Part shown: in pieces, positions 50,572-58,623 of the stretch | How positions within the stretch are numbered: position 1 is the first letter of the stretch | Layout of the letters: each line of letters opens with the position of its first letter | Assembly: GCA_963714205.1 (NCBI GenBank) | Contig: CAVQNQ010000004.1 | Coordinates: 620,001 to 684,000, forward strand | Direction of reading: 5' to 3' | From: CAVQNQ01 sp963714205 | GTDB lineage: Bacteria; Acidobacteriota; Terriglobia; Bryobacterales; Bryobacteraceae | Length of the DNA stretch: 64,000 nt | Program-made: the position numbers and the translations under genes | Notes under the pieces: generated by a model | Seen by the model: the letters and a program-made list of their open reading frames with translations, nothing else | The model's database searches: none | Told to the model about the DNA's origin: nothing

Positions 50572-51728
50572 TGGCACGCTTCGAGTTCGCCACCGCCGCC
50601 CGCATCCTTTTTGGCCAAGGTACACTCGCCGAAGTGGCCCCCGCCGCCGCCGCCCTCGGCCGACGCGCGCTGGTGGTTACGGGCACCCCGCCCGAGCTCG
50701 CGGAGCCTCTGGTAACCGCTCTCGCCGCCGCCGGAGTTTCGCCAGTCCCCTTCCCGGTTTCCGGCGAACCAACTGTCGGGCTGGTTAGTCGCGGCACGGA
50801 ATTCGCGCGCGCCGAGAAGTGTGATGTGGTGATTTCCATCGGCGGCGGCAGTGCCATCGATGCCGGCAAAGCCCTGGCGGCCATGCTAGGCAATCCCGGC
50901 GAGCCGCTCGATTATTTGGAGGTGGTGGGCCGCGGTCAGCCTCTCCTTCAAACTTCAGTGCCGTACATCGCAGTTCCCACCACGGCCGGCACGGGAAGCG
51001 AGGTCACCCGCAACGCCGTTCTGGGATCGCCCGAGCATCGCGTCAAGGCCAGCCTGCGCAGCGCCGGTATGCTCGCGCGCCTGGCGGTGGTCGACCCGGA
51101 GCTGACCTTGGGACTGCCACGGCCGGTGACCGCTTCGACCGGCCTGGACGCTCTCACGCAGCTCATCGAGCCCTATGTTTCGTCTCGCGCCAACCCCATG
51201 ACGGACGCCTTCTGCGTGGAAGGCATCCGCCGCATCTCGACGGCTCTCCCGCGCGTCTGGGAAAACGGCGCCGACCGTCAGGCACGCTCCGATATGTCCT
51301 GGGCCAGTCTCTTGGGCGGCCTGTCGCTGGCGAATGCCGGTCTGGGAGCGGTGCACGGCTTCGCGGCGCCCATCGGGGGCATGTTCCCCGCCCCGCATGG
51401 CGCGGTATGCGCGGCCTTGCTGCCGTACGTCATGGCCGCCAACTTCGAGGCCCTGCGCCGGCGCGCGCCGGAATCCGCCGCCCTGCGCCGCTACGAGGAG
51501 ATCGCCCGCCTGCTGACGGGCCGGCCGCAAGCAGCTATCGAGGATGGCCTCGAGTGGGTAGCGGCGCTCTGCCGGCGGTTGGAGATTCCTCCGCTCGGCG
51601 CCTACGGGGTCGGCCCGGCCGACATTCCGGTCCTGGTGGAGAAAGCGGCCCACGCCAGCAGCATGAAAGCCAATCCCATCGTACTGACTGCCGAGGAGCT
51701 GAGCGGCATCCTGGAGCAGGCGATTTAA
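50571..51728 (+). CDS. Iron-containing alcohol dehydrogenase
   Basis: Group III metal-dependent alcohol dehydrogenase of 385 aa. NAD(P) binding SIGGGSAIDAGK, then TTAGTGSEVT, metal ligand Asp in TGLDALTQLIE, and His ligands in GAVHGFAAP and PAPHGAVCA. The N-terminal Rossmann-like half and C-terminal helical half are full length. It reduces aldehydes or oxidises alcohols in the cytoplasm. Coupled to the ABM protein by a shared TAATG. Substrate unknown; the pair may handle a dicarbonyl or similar metabolite. Confidence 0.92.
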   Translation: MARFEFATAARILFGQGTLAEVAPAAAALGRRALVVTGTPPELAEPLVTALAAAGVSPVPFPVSGEPTVGLVSRGTEFARAEKCDVVISIGGGSAIDAGKALAAMLGNPGEPLDYLEVVGRGQPLLQTSVPYIAVPTTAGTGSEVTRNAVLGSPEHRVKASLRSAGMLARLAVVDPELTLGLPRPVTASTGLDALTQLIEPYVSSRANPMTDAFCVEGIRRISTALPRVWENGADRQARSDMSWASLLGGLSLANAGLGAVHGFAAPIGGMFPAPHGAVCAALLPYVMAANFEALRRRAPESAALRRYEEIARLLTGRPQAAIEDGLEWVAALCRRLEIPPLGAYGVGPADIPVLVEKAAHASSMKANPIVLTAEELSGILEQAI

Positions 51729-51901
51729 ATCAGGTATCACATCCCGGCCCAAACCCGAAACGCCTCTCTGTATCTTTTTCTGAGGGCGCCGCGTCAAATA
51801 GGTGATTAGGGTGTTTCGGCCCCAGTGCGAGCTGCTCGCCGCTCCACCCTCTCTTTTCCAGCCAAGTAGCTTGTGATGGTACAAACCAGCTTGAGGGCGG
51901 C

Positions 51902-51946
51902 TTGCACGCCGGTTGGGAACATTTTAAGATAACGGTGTAAGTTTAC
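51902..51946 (+). promoter_or_regulatory. Promoter and possible operator of the Rrf2 gene
   Basis: TTGCAC (51902-51907), a 17-base spacer and TAAGAT (51925-51930) form a reasonable sigma-70 promoter. A near-palindrome GTAAGTTTAC (51937-51946) lies at the expected transcription start and could be the site where the Rrf2 protein represses itself. A GGGGGAG ribosome binding site precedes the ATG at 51968. Confidence 0.45.
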
Positions 51947-51967
51947 TCCTAATTCCGGGGGAGCCAC

Positions 51968-52444
51968 ATGATTTACTCTCGTTCGGCCGAATACGCGATC
52001 CGCGCTTTTGTGCACCTTGCACAGGTGCCGGAAGGCAAATATGCGATGGTGAAGAACATCGCGGAGCAGGAGGAAATCCCGGCTCATTTCCTGGCCAAGA
52101 TCCTCCAACAACTGGCGCGCAAGGGATTACTTCGCTCCAGCAAGGGTCCCACCGGCGGGTTCGCGCTGCGCGTGGATGCCGGTGATGTGCGGCTGCTGGA
52201 TATTGTCGAAGCCCTGGACGGCCTGGCGCCGTATCAGCAGTGCGCCAGCGGGCTTGCCGAATGCAATGACGACATGCCGTGCTCCATGCACGATAGCTGG
52301 GTGGCGCTGCGTTCGCGTATCATGGATTATTTGGGGCGGAATACCATCGCGGATCTGGCCAAGGCGCTGGAACTGAAGAAGAAGGCCCTCGCCCAGACCA
52401 AGCAGCGCAAGAGCCGCCGCGCCGTGGCCGCTAAACGGGCTTAG
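51968..52444 (+). CDS. Rrf2 family regulator with three-cysteine cluster site
   Basis: Rrf2-type winged helix regulator of 158 aa. The DNA-binding N-terminus (MIYSRSAEYAIRAFVHLAQ; IPAHFLAKILQQLARKGLL) is typical. Cysteines at 92, 99 and 105 with His108 lie where IscR and NsrR bind Fe-S clusters (C92, C98, C104, H107 in IscR), so it probably senses Fe-S status, nitric oxide or redox. The C-terminal tail is basic (KKKALAQTKQRKSRRAVAAKRA) and longer than usual. No isc/suf genes are adjacent; clpP follows 39 bases later and may be a target. Confidence 0.88.
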   Translation: MIYSRSAEYAIRAFVHLAQVPEGKYAMVKNIAEQEEIPAHFLAKILQQLARKGLLRSSKGPTGGFALRVDAGDVRLLDIVEALDGLAPYQQCASGLAECNDDMPCSMHDSWVALRSRIMDYLGRNTIADLAKALELKKKALAQTKQRKSRRAVAAKRA

Positions 52445-52446
52445 CC

Positions 52447-52466
52447 GGGTATTTCAGGGTATTTCA
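52447..52466 (+). repeat. Tandem GGGTATTTCA repeat before clpP
   Basis: Two directly adjacent copies of GGGTATTTCA lie between the rrf2 stop and the clpP ribosome binding site (GGAGGG at 52475-52480). The 10-base period equals one helical turn. They could be a regulator site or a leader element. Confidence 0.55.
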
Positions 52467-52483
52467 ATTCAATCGGAGGGACA

Positions 52484-53104
52484 ATGGGACAATCCGTCCT
52501 GGTCCCCATGGTGGTCGAACAGACTTCCAGGGGGGAGCGCGCGTACGACATTTATTCGCGGTTGCTGAAAGAGAACATCATCTTCCTGGGTACCCCGATT
52601 GACGACCAGGTCGCCAATCTCATCATTGCCCAGCTTCTTTTTCTCGAGGCCGAAGACCCCGAAAAAGACATCTCCATTTACATCAACTCGCCCGGCGGCT
52701 CCATCACGGCCGGATTGGCGATTCTCGATACCATGGCCTTCATACGGCCGGATATTGTGACCATCTGCGTGGGACAGGCGGCATCCATGGCCGCGGTCCT
52801 GCTGGCCAAGGGGACCAAGGGGAAGCGCTTCAGCCTGCCCAATTCCCGCATTATGATCCACCAGCCTTCCATGCAGGGGTTGGCGGGACAGGCGGCCGAT
52901 ATCGATATTTACGCCCGCGAGATTCTGCGCATGCGCGAGATCCTCAATACGATGCTGGCGGATGCCACCGGGCAGCCGGTAGACCGGATTGCCAAGGACG
53001 TGGATCGCGATTACATCATGGAACCCGATGGCGCCGTGACATACGGCATGATCGACCGGGTGATCGCCAGCCGCGACATGGCGCCCATCGCCATCAAGGG
53101 CTGA
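52484..53104 (+). CDS. clpP: ATP-dependent Clp protease proteolytic subunit
   Basis: ClpP of 206 aa, the proteolytic subunit that works with ClpX or ClpA-type unfoldases. Catalytic triad Ser101 (GQAASMAA), His126 (MIHQPS) and Asp176 (DRDYIM). The start is short, with no long propeptide. The usual neighbours tig and clpX are absent, so this is probably one of several ClpP copies. A strong GGAGGG lies just upstream. It may be cotranscribed with the Rrf2 regulator. Confidence 0.95.
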   Translation: MGQSVLVPMVVEQTSRGERAYDIYSRLLKENIIFLGTPIDDQVANLIIAQLLFLEAEDPEKDISIYINSPGGSITAGLAILDTMAFIRPDIVTICVGQAASMAAVLLAKGTKGKRFSLPNSRIMIHQPSMQGLAGQAADIDIYAREILRMREILNTMLADATGQPVDRIAKDVDRDYIMEPDGAVTYGMIDRVIASRDMAPIAIKG

Positions 53105-53116
53105 AATTCGAACGGC

Positions 53117-54241
53117 TTACGGCAATTCAGCGAGAAACCGGTCGATATCGTCCGGGCTGATGTAGAAGTGCGGTGATGTGCGCACCCAGCCGTTTCGCGG
53201 GGCTGTAATCATTCCGCCTGCGCGAAGCTTCCGGACGATGGCGGATGCTTCCCAGCCGGCCTTTCGGAAACTGACGATGCCCGCACCGCTTTCCGGTGTT
53301 CGCTGGCCCAGCAATTCGTAGTCTTTCGCACGCACGCCCTCGGCGATCCGGTTGCCGAGATTTTGGACAACCGGGGCGATTTCTCCTACCCCGACTTCAA
53401 GCAAAAACTCGATTGCAGCCCTTAAGCCGAAACATCCAATAGTATTTAGAGTTCCACACTCATAACGGCCAGCATCCGCTCGGAGGGCCATATCGCGGGA
53501 GCCGTAATCGTTGTATTTTGCAACGTTCGTCCAGCCGAATTCGATCGGGGTCACGCGGTCCTGAAGTTCCTGATTTATGTAGAGGATGCCGCAGCCTTCC
53601 GGTCCCAGCAGCCACTTGTGGCCGTCGGCCGCCAGCGCGTCCACGCCGCAAGCCCGCACATCGAGCGGAAAGGCGCCTAAGCCCTGGATGGCATCTACCA
53701 TAAAAATGCAATGGTTACGCCGGCAAATCTCACCAATCGCTGGAAGAGGAGCGCGGTATCCGCTGAGGAACTGCACAAAGCTGATGGAGAGCAGGCGGGC
53801 GCCCCGGCAGGCCTCTTCGATGCGTTCCAGGGGATCCGCCACGGAAAGCCACGTGACGGCGACGCCTTGCTCTTCCAGGCGCTTCCAGGGAAAGTAATTG
53901 GCCGGGAACTCCTCGCGGAAGCCCACCATGCGGTCTCCCGGCTTCCAATCGAGGCCCAGCGCCACGGTGGCAATGCCCTCCGAAGTGTTCTTGACCAGGG
54001 CGATTTCCGAGCGCCCGGCGCCCAGGAGCCGGGCGGCGGCCACGCGCACGCCTTCATAAGCGGCCAGCCACTGGTCGTAGTGCAGGCTGCCGAATTCCAG
54101 GCAGTCCTGCGCCAGGTGTTGCATGGCTTCGGCCGCCCGCCTGGAAAGCGGGGCCACGGCCGCGTGATTGAGGTACAGGAGGTGTTCGCAGACCGGGAAC
54201 TGGTCCCGGTAGCGCTGCCAGAGGGGCGGCTGATCCATCAC
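53117..54241 (-). CDS. Aminotransferase class V (cysteine desulfurase/kynureninase-like)
   Basis: PLP enzyme of fold type I, 374 aa, class V. It begins with LLYLNHAAVAPLSRRA and has the cofactor-binding Asp in IFMVDAIQGLG and the Schiff-base Lys in ADGHKWLLGPEGCGILY, plus RYECGTLNTIG. A catalytic Cys like that of SufS is not evident, so sulfur transfer is doubtful; isopenicillin N epimerase-like or other activities are possible. Its ATG overlaps the SDR stop by four bases, so the two form a coupled pair. Substrate unknown. Confidence 0.85.
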   Translation of the reverse strand: MMDQPPLWQRYRDQFPVCEHLLYLNHAAVAPLSRRAAEAMQHLAQDCLEFGSLHYDQWLAAYEGVRVAAARLLGAGRSEIALVKNTSEGIATVALGLDWKPGDRMVGFREEFPANYFPWKRLEEQGVAVTWLSVADPLERIEEACRGARLLSISFVQFLSGYRAPLPAIGEICRRNHCIFMVDAIQGLGAFPLDVRACGVDALAADGHKWLLGPEGCGILYINQELQDRVTPIEFGWTNVAKYNDYGSRDMALRADAGRYECGTLNTIGCFGLRAAIEFLLEVGVGEIAPVVQNLGNRIAEGVRAKDYELLGQRTPESGAGIVSFRKAGWEASAIVRKLRAGGMITAPRNGWVRTSPHFYISPDDIDRFLAELP

Positions 54242-54966
54242 AGCTCCAGGGGCACCACGGTCAATTCGGTAATGACGGCGCGGGGCGGCAGCTTGGCGCA
54301 GGCCAGGATAGCTTCGGCAACGTTCTCCGAGGTCATGGCTTGAGCGCGCTGCTCGGCCGTGGGCTTGACCGGGCGCTTATCGATGAATTCGGTATCGATC
54401 AGACCCGGGCAGACCACCGTGGTGCGGATGTGGTTTTCCTTCTCTTCCATGCGAATGCCATGAGCCAGACCGATCAACGCGCGTTTGCCGGCCTGGTAGG
54501 CGACGCCCGAAGCATCCGGCGTGTGGCCGGAGATGGACGAGACGTAGATGAGATGCCCGTGGCGCGCTTCGCGCATGGCCGGAAGGACAGCTTGCGTGAT
54601 ATAGTAGGCGCCGTTCAAGTTGATGGCCATCATCTCGTCCCAGATGGCCGGCCGCAAGCGGCGCAGGTAGCGGTCCGGAGTGTTCATTCCGGCCACGTAG
54701 ACCATGATATCGACCGGCCCGAAAGTACGGCGGGTGGCGTCGGCCAGCCGCTCCATGGAGTCGAGGCTGGCGGCATCGGCCACCAAGGTTTCGAGCGTGT
54801 GCCCTTGCGCGGCCATTTCGGCCTTCAGGGCGGCCAGGCGATCTTCGCGGCGCGCGGCGGCCATGACTTTGGCTCCATCGCGCGCCAGCAGAACGGCGGT
54901 GGCGCGTCCCACACCGCTGGACGCGCCCACCACCAAGGCTACTTGATCTTTCAGAGAAACAGGCAT
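54238..54966 (-). CDS. Short-chain dehydrogenase/reductase
   Basis: Classical SDR of 242 aa. NAD(P) binding GASSGVGRA, VAGMN in place of the usual NNAG at about 92, catalytic Ser in YVSSISG and Tyr/Lys in YQAGKRA, then PGLIDTEF. The Y-Q-A-G-K catalytic motif is intact. It reduces a carbonyl in the cytoplasm, or oxidises a hydroxyl; substrate unknown. It precedes the class V aminotransferase and overlaps it by four bases. The MDR alcohol dehydrogenase gene ends 33 bases upstream, so three genes may share a transcript. Confidence 0.88.
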   Translation of the reverse strand: MPVSLKDQVALVVGASSGVGRATAVLLARDGAKVMAAARREDRLAALKAEMAAQGHTLETLVADAASLDSMERLADATRRTFGPVDIMVYVAGMNTPDRYLRRLRPAIWDEMMAINLNGAYYITQAVLPAMREARHGHLIYVSSISGHTPDASGVAYQAGKRALIGLAHGIRMEEKENHIRTTVVCPGLIDTEFIDKRPVKPTAEQRAQAMTSENVAEAILACAKLPPRAVITELTVVPLEL

Positions 54967-54999
54967 ATATCGCGATAGGGGAAAGCTAATGGTAGCTCC

Positions 55000-55953
55000 T
55001 TATGGCGACAGAAGCACCTTCAGGGTGCCCGGACGCGCCGCATGCTCGAAGGCACGGGCCGCCTCGCGGAGGGGATAGCGCGCTTCGATCATTGGCTCGA
55101 CCGGAACGATCTGGCGGGCCAGCAGCGGCAGGGCGTCCGCGAAGCGTCCGCAGCGCGATCCCACGATGGTGATCTCGTTGACGACGATGGGCGCGGCGTC
55201 GAAGGAAACCTCGCCGTCGAGGGTCGATTTCAAAATGACCACGCCGCGCGGCCGGCACAAAGCCGCGGCCGCGCGCAGTCCCTCGTGGCTGCCGGTGGCT
55301 TCCACCACCCAGTCGAAGGCCGCCGTCGGCAGAGAGCCGGCTACAAGCTCGGTGGTGACGCCGGCGGCGGCCGCAATGCGCAGCTTGTGCTCATGATGCC
55401 CGAAGAGCCGCACTGCGTAGCCGTGGGCATGCAGGAGCATCGCCGCCAGCAGACCCAGCTTGCCATCCCCCAGCACGGCCACGGGCTCGCAGGGCCGTAT
55501 GGAGACCTGCTCGAGAATCTCGCAGGCCGCGGCCAGCGGCTCGGTGAAGACGGCTCGCTCGGTGGGAATGGCGTCATCGAGCGTGTGCAGGTTCCGCTCC
55601 GGCAGGGTGAAGAACTCCGAAAAAGCGCCCGGGTGCCCGGCGATCCCCAGCACGGTGCGGTTGGGGCAGTGCCGTCCGAGCCCTTTGCGGCACCATTCGC
55701 AGGCCGCGCAGGCCAGGTTGATCTCGCCCACCACGCGCCGGCCGGTAAGCGAGCGGTTGTCCGCATCCACCACTTCCGCCACGAACTCGTGCCCCGGCGT
55801 GCCGGTGAAACCATAGTAGCCGCGCACGAGTTCGAGATCCGTGTTGCAGATTCCGCCCACCAGCAGGCGCAGCAGCGCAGAACCTCGCGGACGCGCGGGC
55901 ATGGGAGCCTCACGAACCGAAACCACGCCGTCTTCCAGGTGAACAGCCAGCAT
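55000..55953 (-). CDS. Zinc-dependent alcohol dehydrogenase (MDR family)
   Basis: Medium-chain dehydrogenase of 317 aa. Catalytic zinc ligands Cys36 (GGICNTDLE), His55 and Glu56 (PGHEFV); structural zinc cysteines 82, 85, 88 and 96 (CAACEWCRKGLGRHC). The Rossmann dinucleotide site is VAVLGDGKLGLLAA. Shorter than average (family about 340-380) but complete in motifs. Such enzymes oxidise sugars alcohols or threonine-type substrates. It starts 20 bases from the divergent threonine synthase gene. Substrate unknown. Confidence 0.9.
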   Translation of the reverse strand: MLAVHLEDGVVSVREAPMPARPRGSALLRLLVGGICNTDLELVRGYYGFTGTPGHEFVAEVVDADNRSLTGRRVVGEINLACAACEWCRKGLGRHCPNRTVLGIAGHPGAFSEFFTLPERNLHTLDDAIPTERAVFTEPLAAACEILEQVSIRPCEPVAVLGDGKLGLLAAMLLHAHGYAVRLFGHHEHKLRIAAAAGVTTELVAGSLPTAAFDWVVEATGSHEGLRAAAALCRPRGVVILKSTLDGEVSFDAAPIVVNEITIVGSRCGRFADALPLLARQIVPVEPMIEARYPLREAARAFEHAARPGTLKVLLSP

Positions 55954-55973
55954 GCCCTTATAATAATGGCTTC

Positions 55974-57281
55974 ATGCCAGCCGAGCTTGCCTGCTTCGAG
56001 GCGCATTGCCGCGCCCATTTTGCCATCACCGAGGTTCTGTATAGCTGCCCGCGCTGCGGCGGGCTGCTGGAAGTGGTGTACGACGCTCCCGCATTGCCCG
56101 CGGACGAGCTCCGCGCGCTATGGCGTATGCGGCGAACCTCGAACGCACCGCTTGACCAGAGCGGCGTGTGGCGCTATCGCGAGCTGATTCCGTTTCTGGA
56201 CGATTACTCGAGCGTGCTCACGCTGCGGGAGGGCAACACGCCGCTGCTCGAAGCTCCCCGCGCGGCGCGCTACGGAGGCCTGGATCGGCTGGTCTTCAAG
56301 CACCAGGGCTTCAACCCCACCGGCTCTTTCAAAGACAACGGCATGACGTGCGGAGTGGCTCAGGCGCGGCGGCTGGGGCGCCAGCGGGTGGCCTGCGTCT
56401 CCACCGGCAACACCTCGGCTTCCATGGCCGCCTATGCCAGCGCGGCGGGGCTCGATCCGGTGATCTTCATCCCGCACGGCAACATCGCGGTGGGCAAACT
56501 CGCGCAAGCCCTCGAGTATGGCGCACGCACGCTGCAGGTGGAGGCCAACTTCGACCAGATCCTGGCCCTGGTGCGCCGCATGGCCGACCGGCTGGGAATC
56601 TACCTGTTGAACTCGATGAACCCGTTCCGCATCGAGGGCCAGAAGAGCATCATGACGGAGATGCTGGATCAACGCGATTGGCGCGCGCCGGACTGGGTCG
56701 TGCTGCCGGGCGGAAACCTGGGCAACAGCTCGGCCTTCGGCAAAGGGCTGCGTGAGATGCGCGACTTGGGCCTCATTGACCGCTTGCCGCGGCTGGCCGT
56801 CATCCAGGCGGAAGGCTCGGCGCCGTTCTATGACCTTTGGCACGCGGCCGATCGCTCGCGCTTGAACGCCGTCGGGCATCCCCAGACGCTGGCCACGGCC
56901 ATCAAGATCGGCGATCCGGTTTCGTGGCCCAAGGCGCTCAAAGAGGTTGTCACGTCGGGCGGCGTGGTGGAGAAGGTCAGCGAGCAGGAGATTGCCGACG
57001 CCAAGGCGGTGATCGGGCAGTGCGGCATCGGTTGTGAACCGGCTTCGGCCGCCACACTGGCGGGTATACGGAAGCTGACTGCGGCGGGCACTATGCGCGC
57101 GGACGGCGATGTGGTCGCGGTGCTTACCGGAAATGTCTTAAAGGATCCCGACTATATTTATCGGTATCATCTGGGAGAATTGCAAGATCCTGACGGTAAA
57201 GCAATTATTTCACATTTTGGGAATCCACCGATTGTTGTAGCCCACGATGAGGAGAAAATCGCCAGAGTTGTTGAACGCTAA
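55974..57281 (+). CDS. thrC: Threonine synthase
   Basis: Threonine synthase of 435 aa, a PLP enzyme that turns O-phosphohomoserine into threonine. An N-terminal zinc-ribbon-like segment (CFEAHC; CPRC) precedes the fold type II domain with LTLREGNTPLL, the PLP Lys in NPTGSFKDNGM and the phosphate loop STGNTSASMAAY and GGNLGN. This matches the longer bacterial/plant-type enzyme. The last 45 codons (from about 57127) use AT-rich codons unlike the rest. No thrA or thrB is adjacent. Divergent from the MDR dehydrogenase. Confidence 0.93.
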   Translation: MPAELACFEAHCRAHFAITEVLYSCPRCGGLLEVVYDAPALPADELRALWRMRRTSNAPLDQSGVWRYRELIPFLDDYSSVLTLREGNTPLLEAPRAARYGGLDRLVFKHQGFNPTGSFKDNGMTCGVAQARRLGRQRVACVSTGNTSASMAAYASAAGLDPVIFIPHGNIAVGKLAQALEYGARTLQVEANFDQILALVRRMADRLGIYLLNSMNPFRIEGQKSIMTEMLDQRDWRAPDWVVLPGGNLGNSSAFGKGLREMRDLGLIDRLPRLAVIQAEGSAPFYDLWHAADRSRLNAVGHPQTLATAIKIGDPVSWPKALKEVVTSGGVVEKVSEQEIADAKAVIGQCGIGCEPASAATLAGIRKLTAAGTMRADGDVVAVLTGNVLKDPDYIYRYHLGELQDPDGKAIISHFGNPPIVVAHDEEKIARVVER

Positions 57282-57364
57282 ACGGGCCCTTTAGCCAGAA
57301 ATTGTACTGAAATCCTATAGTTTCCTATTGTTTTGTCTTAAACCTTCTGGTACATATGTACTGT

Positions 57365-57532
57365 ATGGCCGCCAAGGACACAGTGCCCCCGATCCCGCCT
57401 CGGGCTTTGCGCCGTGAGCTGGAGAACTTGTACGCCCGGCGTGGTGTGATCGACGACGTGATCGCGTTGCTGGAGCAGTACAAGCGCTACCGCGCGGAGC
57501 CGGTGGCGGAACGAGAACTTCGGAGCGCCTGA
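57365..57532 (+). CDS. Small helical protein, 55 aa, not previously obvious
   Basis: Small ORF starting MAAKDTVPPIPPRALRRELE and continuing with ENLYARRGVIDDVIALLEQY. It predicts as a basic N-terminus plus two amphipathic helices, with GC-rich third positions like the neighbouring genes. I recall small acidobacterial proteins with a similar RRELExLYxRR...LIxxLE pattern, with no known function. An in-frame ATG three codons earlier lies inside a 12-bp palindrome. No clear ribosome binding site. Codon composition and helical pattern support it; expression is unknown. Confidence 0.5.
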   Translation: MAAKDTVPPIPPRALRRELENLYARRGVIDDVIALLEQYKRYRAEPVAERELRSA

Positions 57533-57538
57533 GGATTT

Positions 57539-57691
57539 CTACTTCCGCAGGAGCGCTTCGATGCGCCCGGCCAGATCGGCGTGATAGAAGCGCACCGCAT
57601 CGATCAGGTTGATATCTTTTGGGATCCGCACCTTCGCCGCGGGCCCCCAAAACCTGGGCCTCGCGCTGGCGTTTCCGAAATGGATTGACAT
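57539..57691 (-). CDS. Small protein, 50 aa, convergent with the previous one
   Basis: Small minus-strand ORF beginning MSIHFGNASARPRFWGPAAK and containing VRIPKDINLIDAVRFYHADL, followed by a short amphipathic helix ending LLRK. Third codon positions are GC-rich. It ends 6 bases from the stop of the convergent 55-aa ORF. It reads like a conserved small domain, but I cannot name a family; it could also be the remnant C-terminus of a lost gene. No good ribosome binding site was seen. Confidence 0.45.
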   Translation of the reverse strand: MSIHFGNASARPRFWGPAAKVRIPKDINLIDAVRFYHADLAGRIEALLRK

Positions 57692-57740
57692 GCCAGTATG
57701 AACATGCCAAGCTAGCCCAAAGGCCCTCTAGCCAACTGAT

Positions 57741-58478
57741 ATGCCTCATGTTACGAAGACGGCGGAGGTGGCGCGAAAAGAAGCCAGCCTCGCCGATCAA
57801 GCGTACTATATGGTTCGCGAACGCATTCTCCGGGGCCGGTTTTGCCCGGGCACGGTCCTCTGCCGCCGCAAACTGGCCGGTGAGTTTGGGATGAGCCTCG
57901 TGCCGATTGCGGAAGCCCTGCAAAGACTGGAGAGCGAAGGCCTGGTGGAGAGCCAGCCCCGCGTGGGCACGAGAGTTCGCACCCCTGGCGAGGATGAAAT
58001 TCGAGGGCGCTACGTGGTCCGCGAAGCCCTGGAGGCCGAATCCGCGAAGCTCTGTTGTCTCCACGCCTCTTTCCAGGAGAGGATGGAACTGCGGCGCTTA
58101 GGCGATCAACTCGATACGCTGTTCGCCCGCGTCCGCGAGCGGGAGGATGACCGCGACCTCTTCTACGCGGTCCAGGAAAACCATACCAATCTCCATTTGC
58201 GAATCGCCGAATGTTCGCGCTGCGTTCAACTGAAGAAGGCCATCGAGCAGAATCACGTTCTGATCTACAACTGGTTCTTCGACAGTTCCACCCGTGGCCG
58301 TTTTCTGCCGCCTCGATTTCACCAGGATCTCATGGAGAAAGTGACCGGCGACGACCCAGACGCCGCGGAGGAGGCCATGCGTCTGCACGTTCGCTTCGGG
58401 CTCGCATCCGTCGTGGAACAGTTGGCCGGGACTACCGCAAGCAGCGACTGGCGCCGCAAACGGAAAGAGCCGCAGTAG
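57741..58478 (+). CDS. GntR family regulator, FadR/FCD subfamily
   Basis: Regulator of 245 aa. The N-terminal winged helix (QAYYMVRERILRGRFCPGT; GMSLVPIAEALQRLESEGLV; RVGTRV) is followed by an FCD ligand-binding domain (about 95-235) of helices with His residues (ENHTNLHLRIAEC; PRFHQDLMEKV; MRLHVRFG) suited to binding a metal and a carboxylate ligand. FCD regulators usually sense sugar acids or other organic acids. Its targets are not obvious; direct repeats upstream of its start may be an autoregulatory site. A strong hairpin terminator lies about 165 bases downstream. Confidence 0.9.
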   Translation: MPHVTKTAEVARKEASLADQAYYMVRERILRGRFCPGTVLCRRKLAGEFGMSLVPIAEALQRLESEGLVESQPRVGTRVRTPGEDEIRGRYVVREALEAESAKLCCLHASFQERMELRRLGDQLDTLFARVREREDDRDLFYAVQENHTNLHLRIAECSRCVQLKKAIEQNHVLIYNWFFDSSTRGRFLPPRFHQDLMEKVTGDDPDAAEEAMRLHVRFGLASVVEQLAGTTASSDWRRKRKEPQ

Positions 58479-58588
58479 CCGAGTTCTACCCATCTACTGC
58501 CATATTAGGGGTGCTGTTCCGGGCATTTTTGCGCAACGAGGTTATCCGATCCCCGTTTGATTGGCCTGCATAATATGCGAGTTCGCGC

Positions 58589-58617
58589 TTTACATTCCGC
58601 CGAAATTGTGATATGAC
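58589..58617 (+). promoter_or_regulatory. Orphan promoter before a terminator
   Basis: TTTACA (58589-58594), a 17-base spacer and TATGAC (58612-58617) form a plausible sigma-70 promoter in a gene-free gap. Only about 25 bases of sequence lie between its expected start (about 58624) and a strong terminator hairpin. Confidence 0.42.
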
Positions 58618-58623
58618 AGTAAG

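Larger units (their letters stand above)
57282..57740. other. 459-base region between thrC and gntR
   Basis: This region contains two small convergent ORFs (listed separately), a 12-bp perfect palindrome GTACATATGTAC (57350-57361) at the start of the first one, and an AT-rich part at 57290-57365. A TTGACA at 57685-57690 has no matching -10 at the right distance. ACATGCC is repeated at 57688-57694 and 57702-57708, and may be a regulator site upstream of gntR. Confidence 0.5.

Noticed and set aside
57685..57690. TTGACA as a gntR promoter
   Set aside because: No matching -10 at 16-18 bases; the sequence there is GC-rich.
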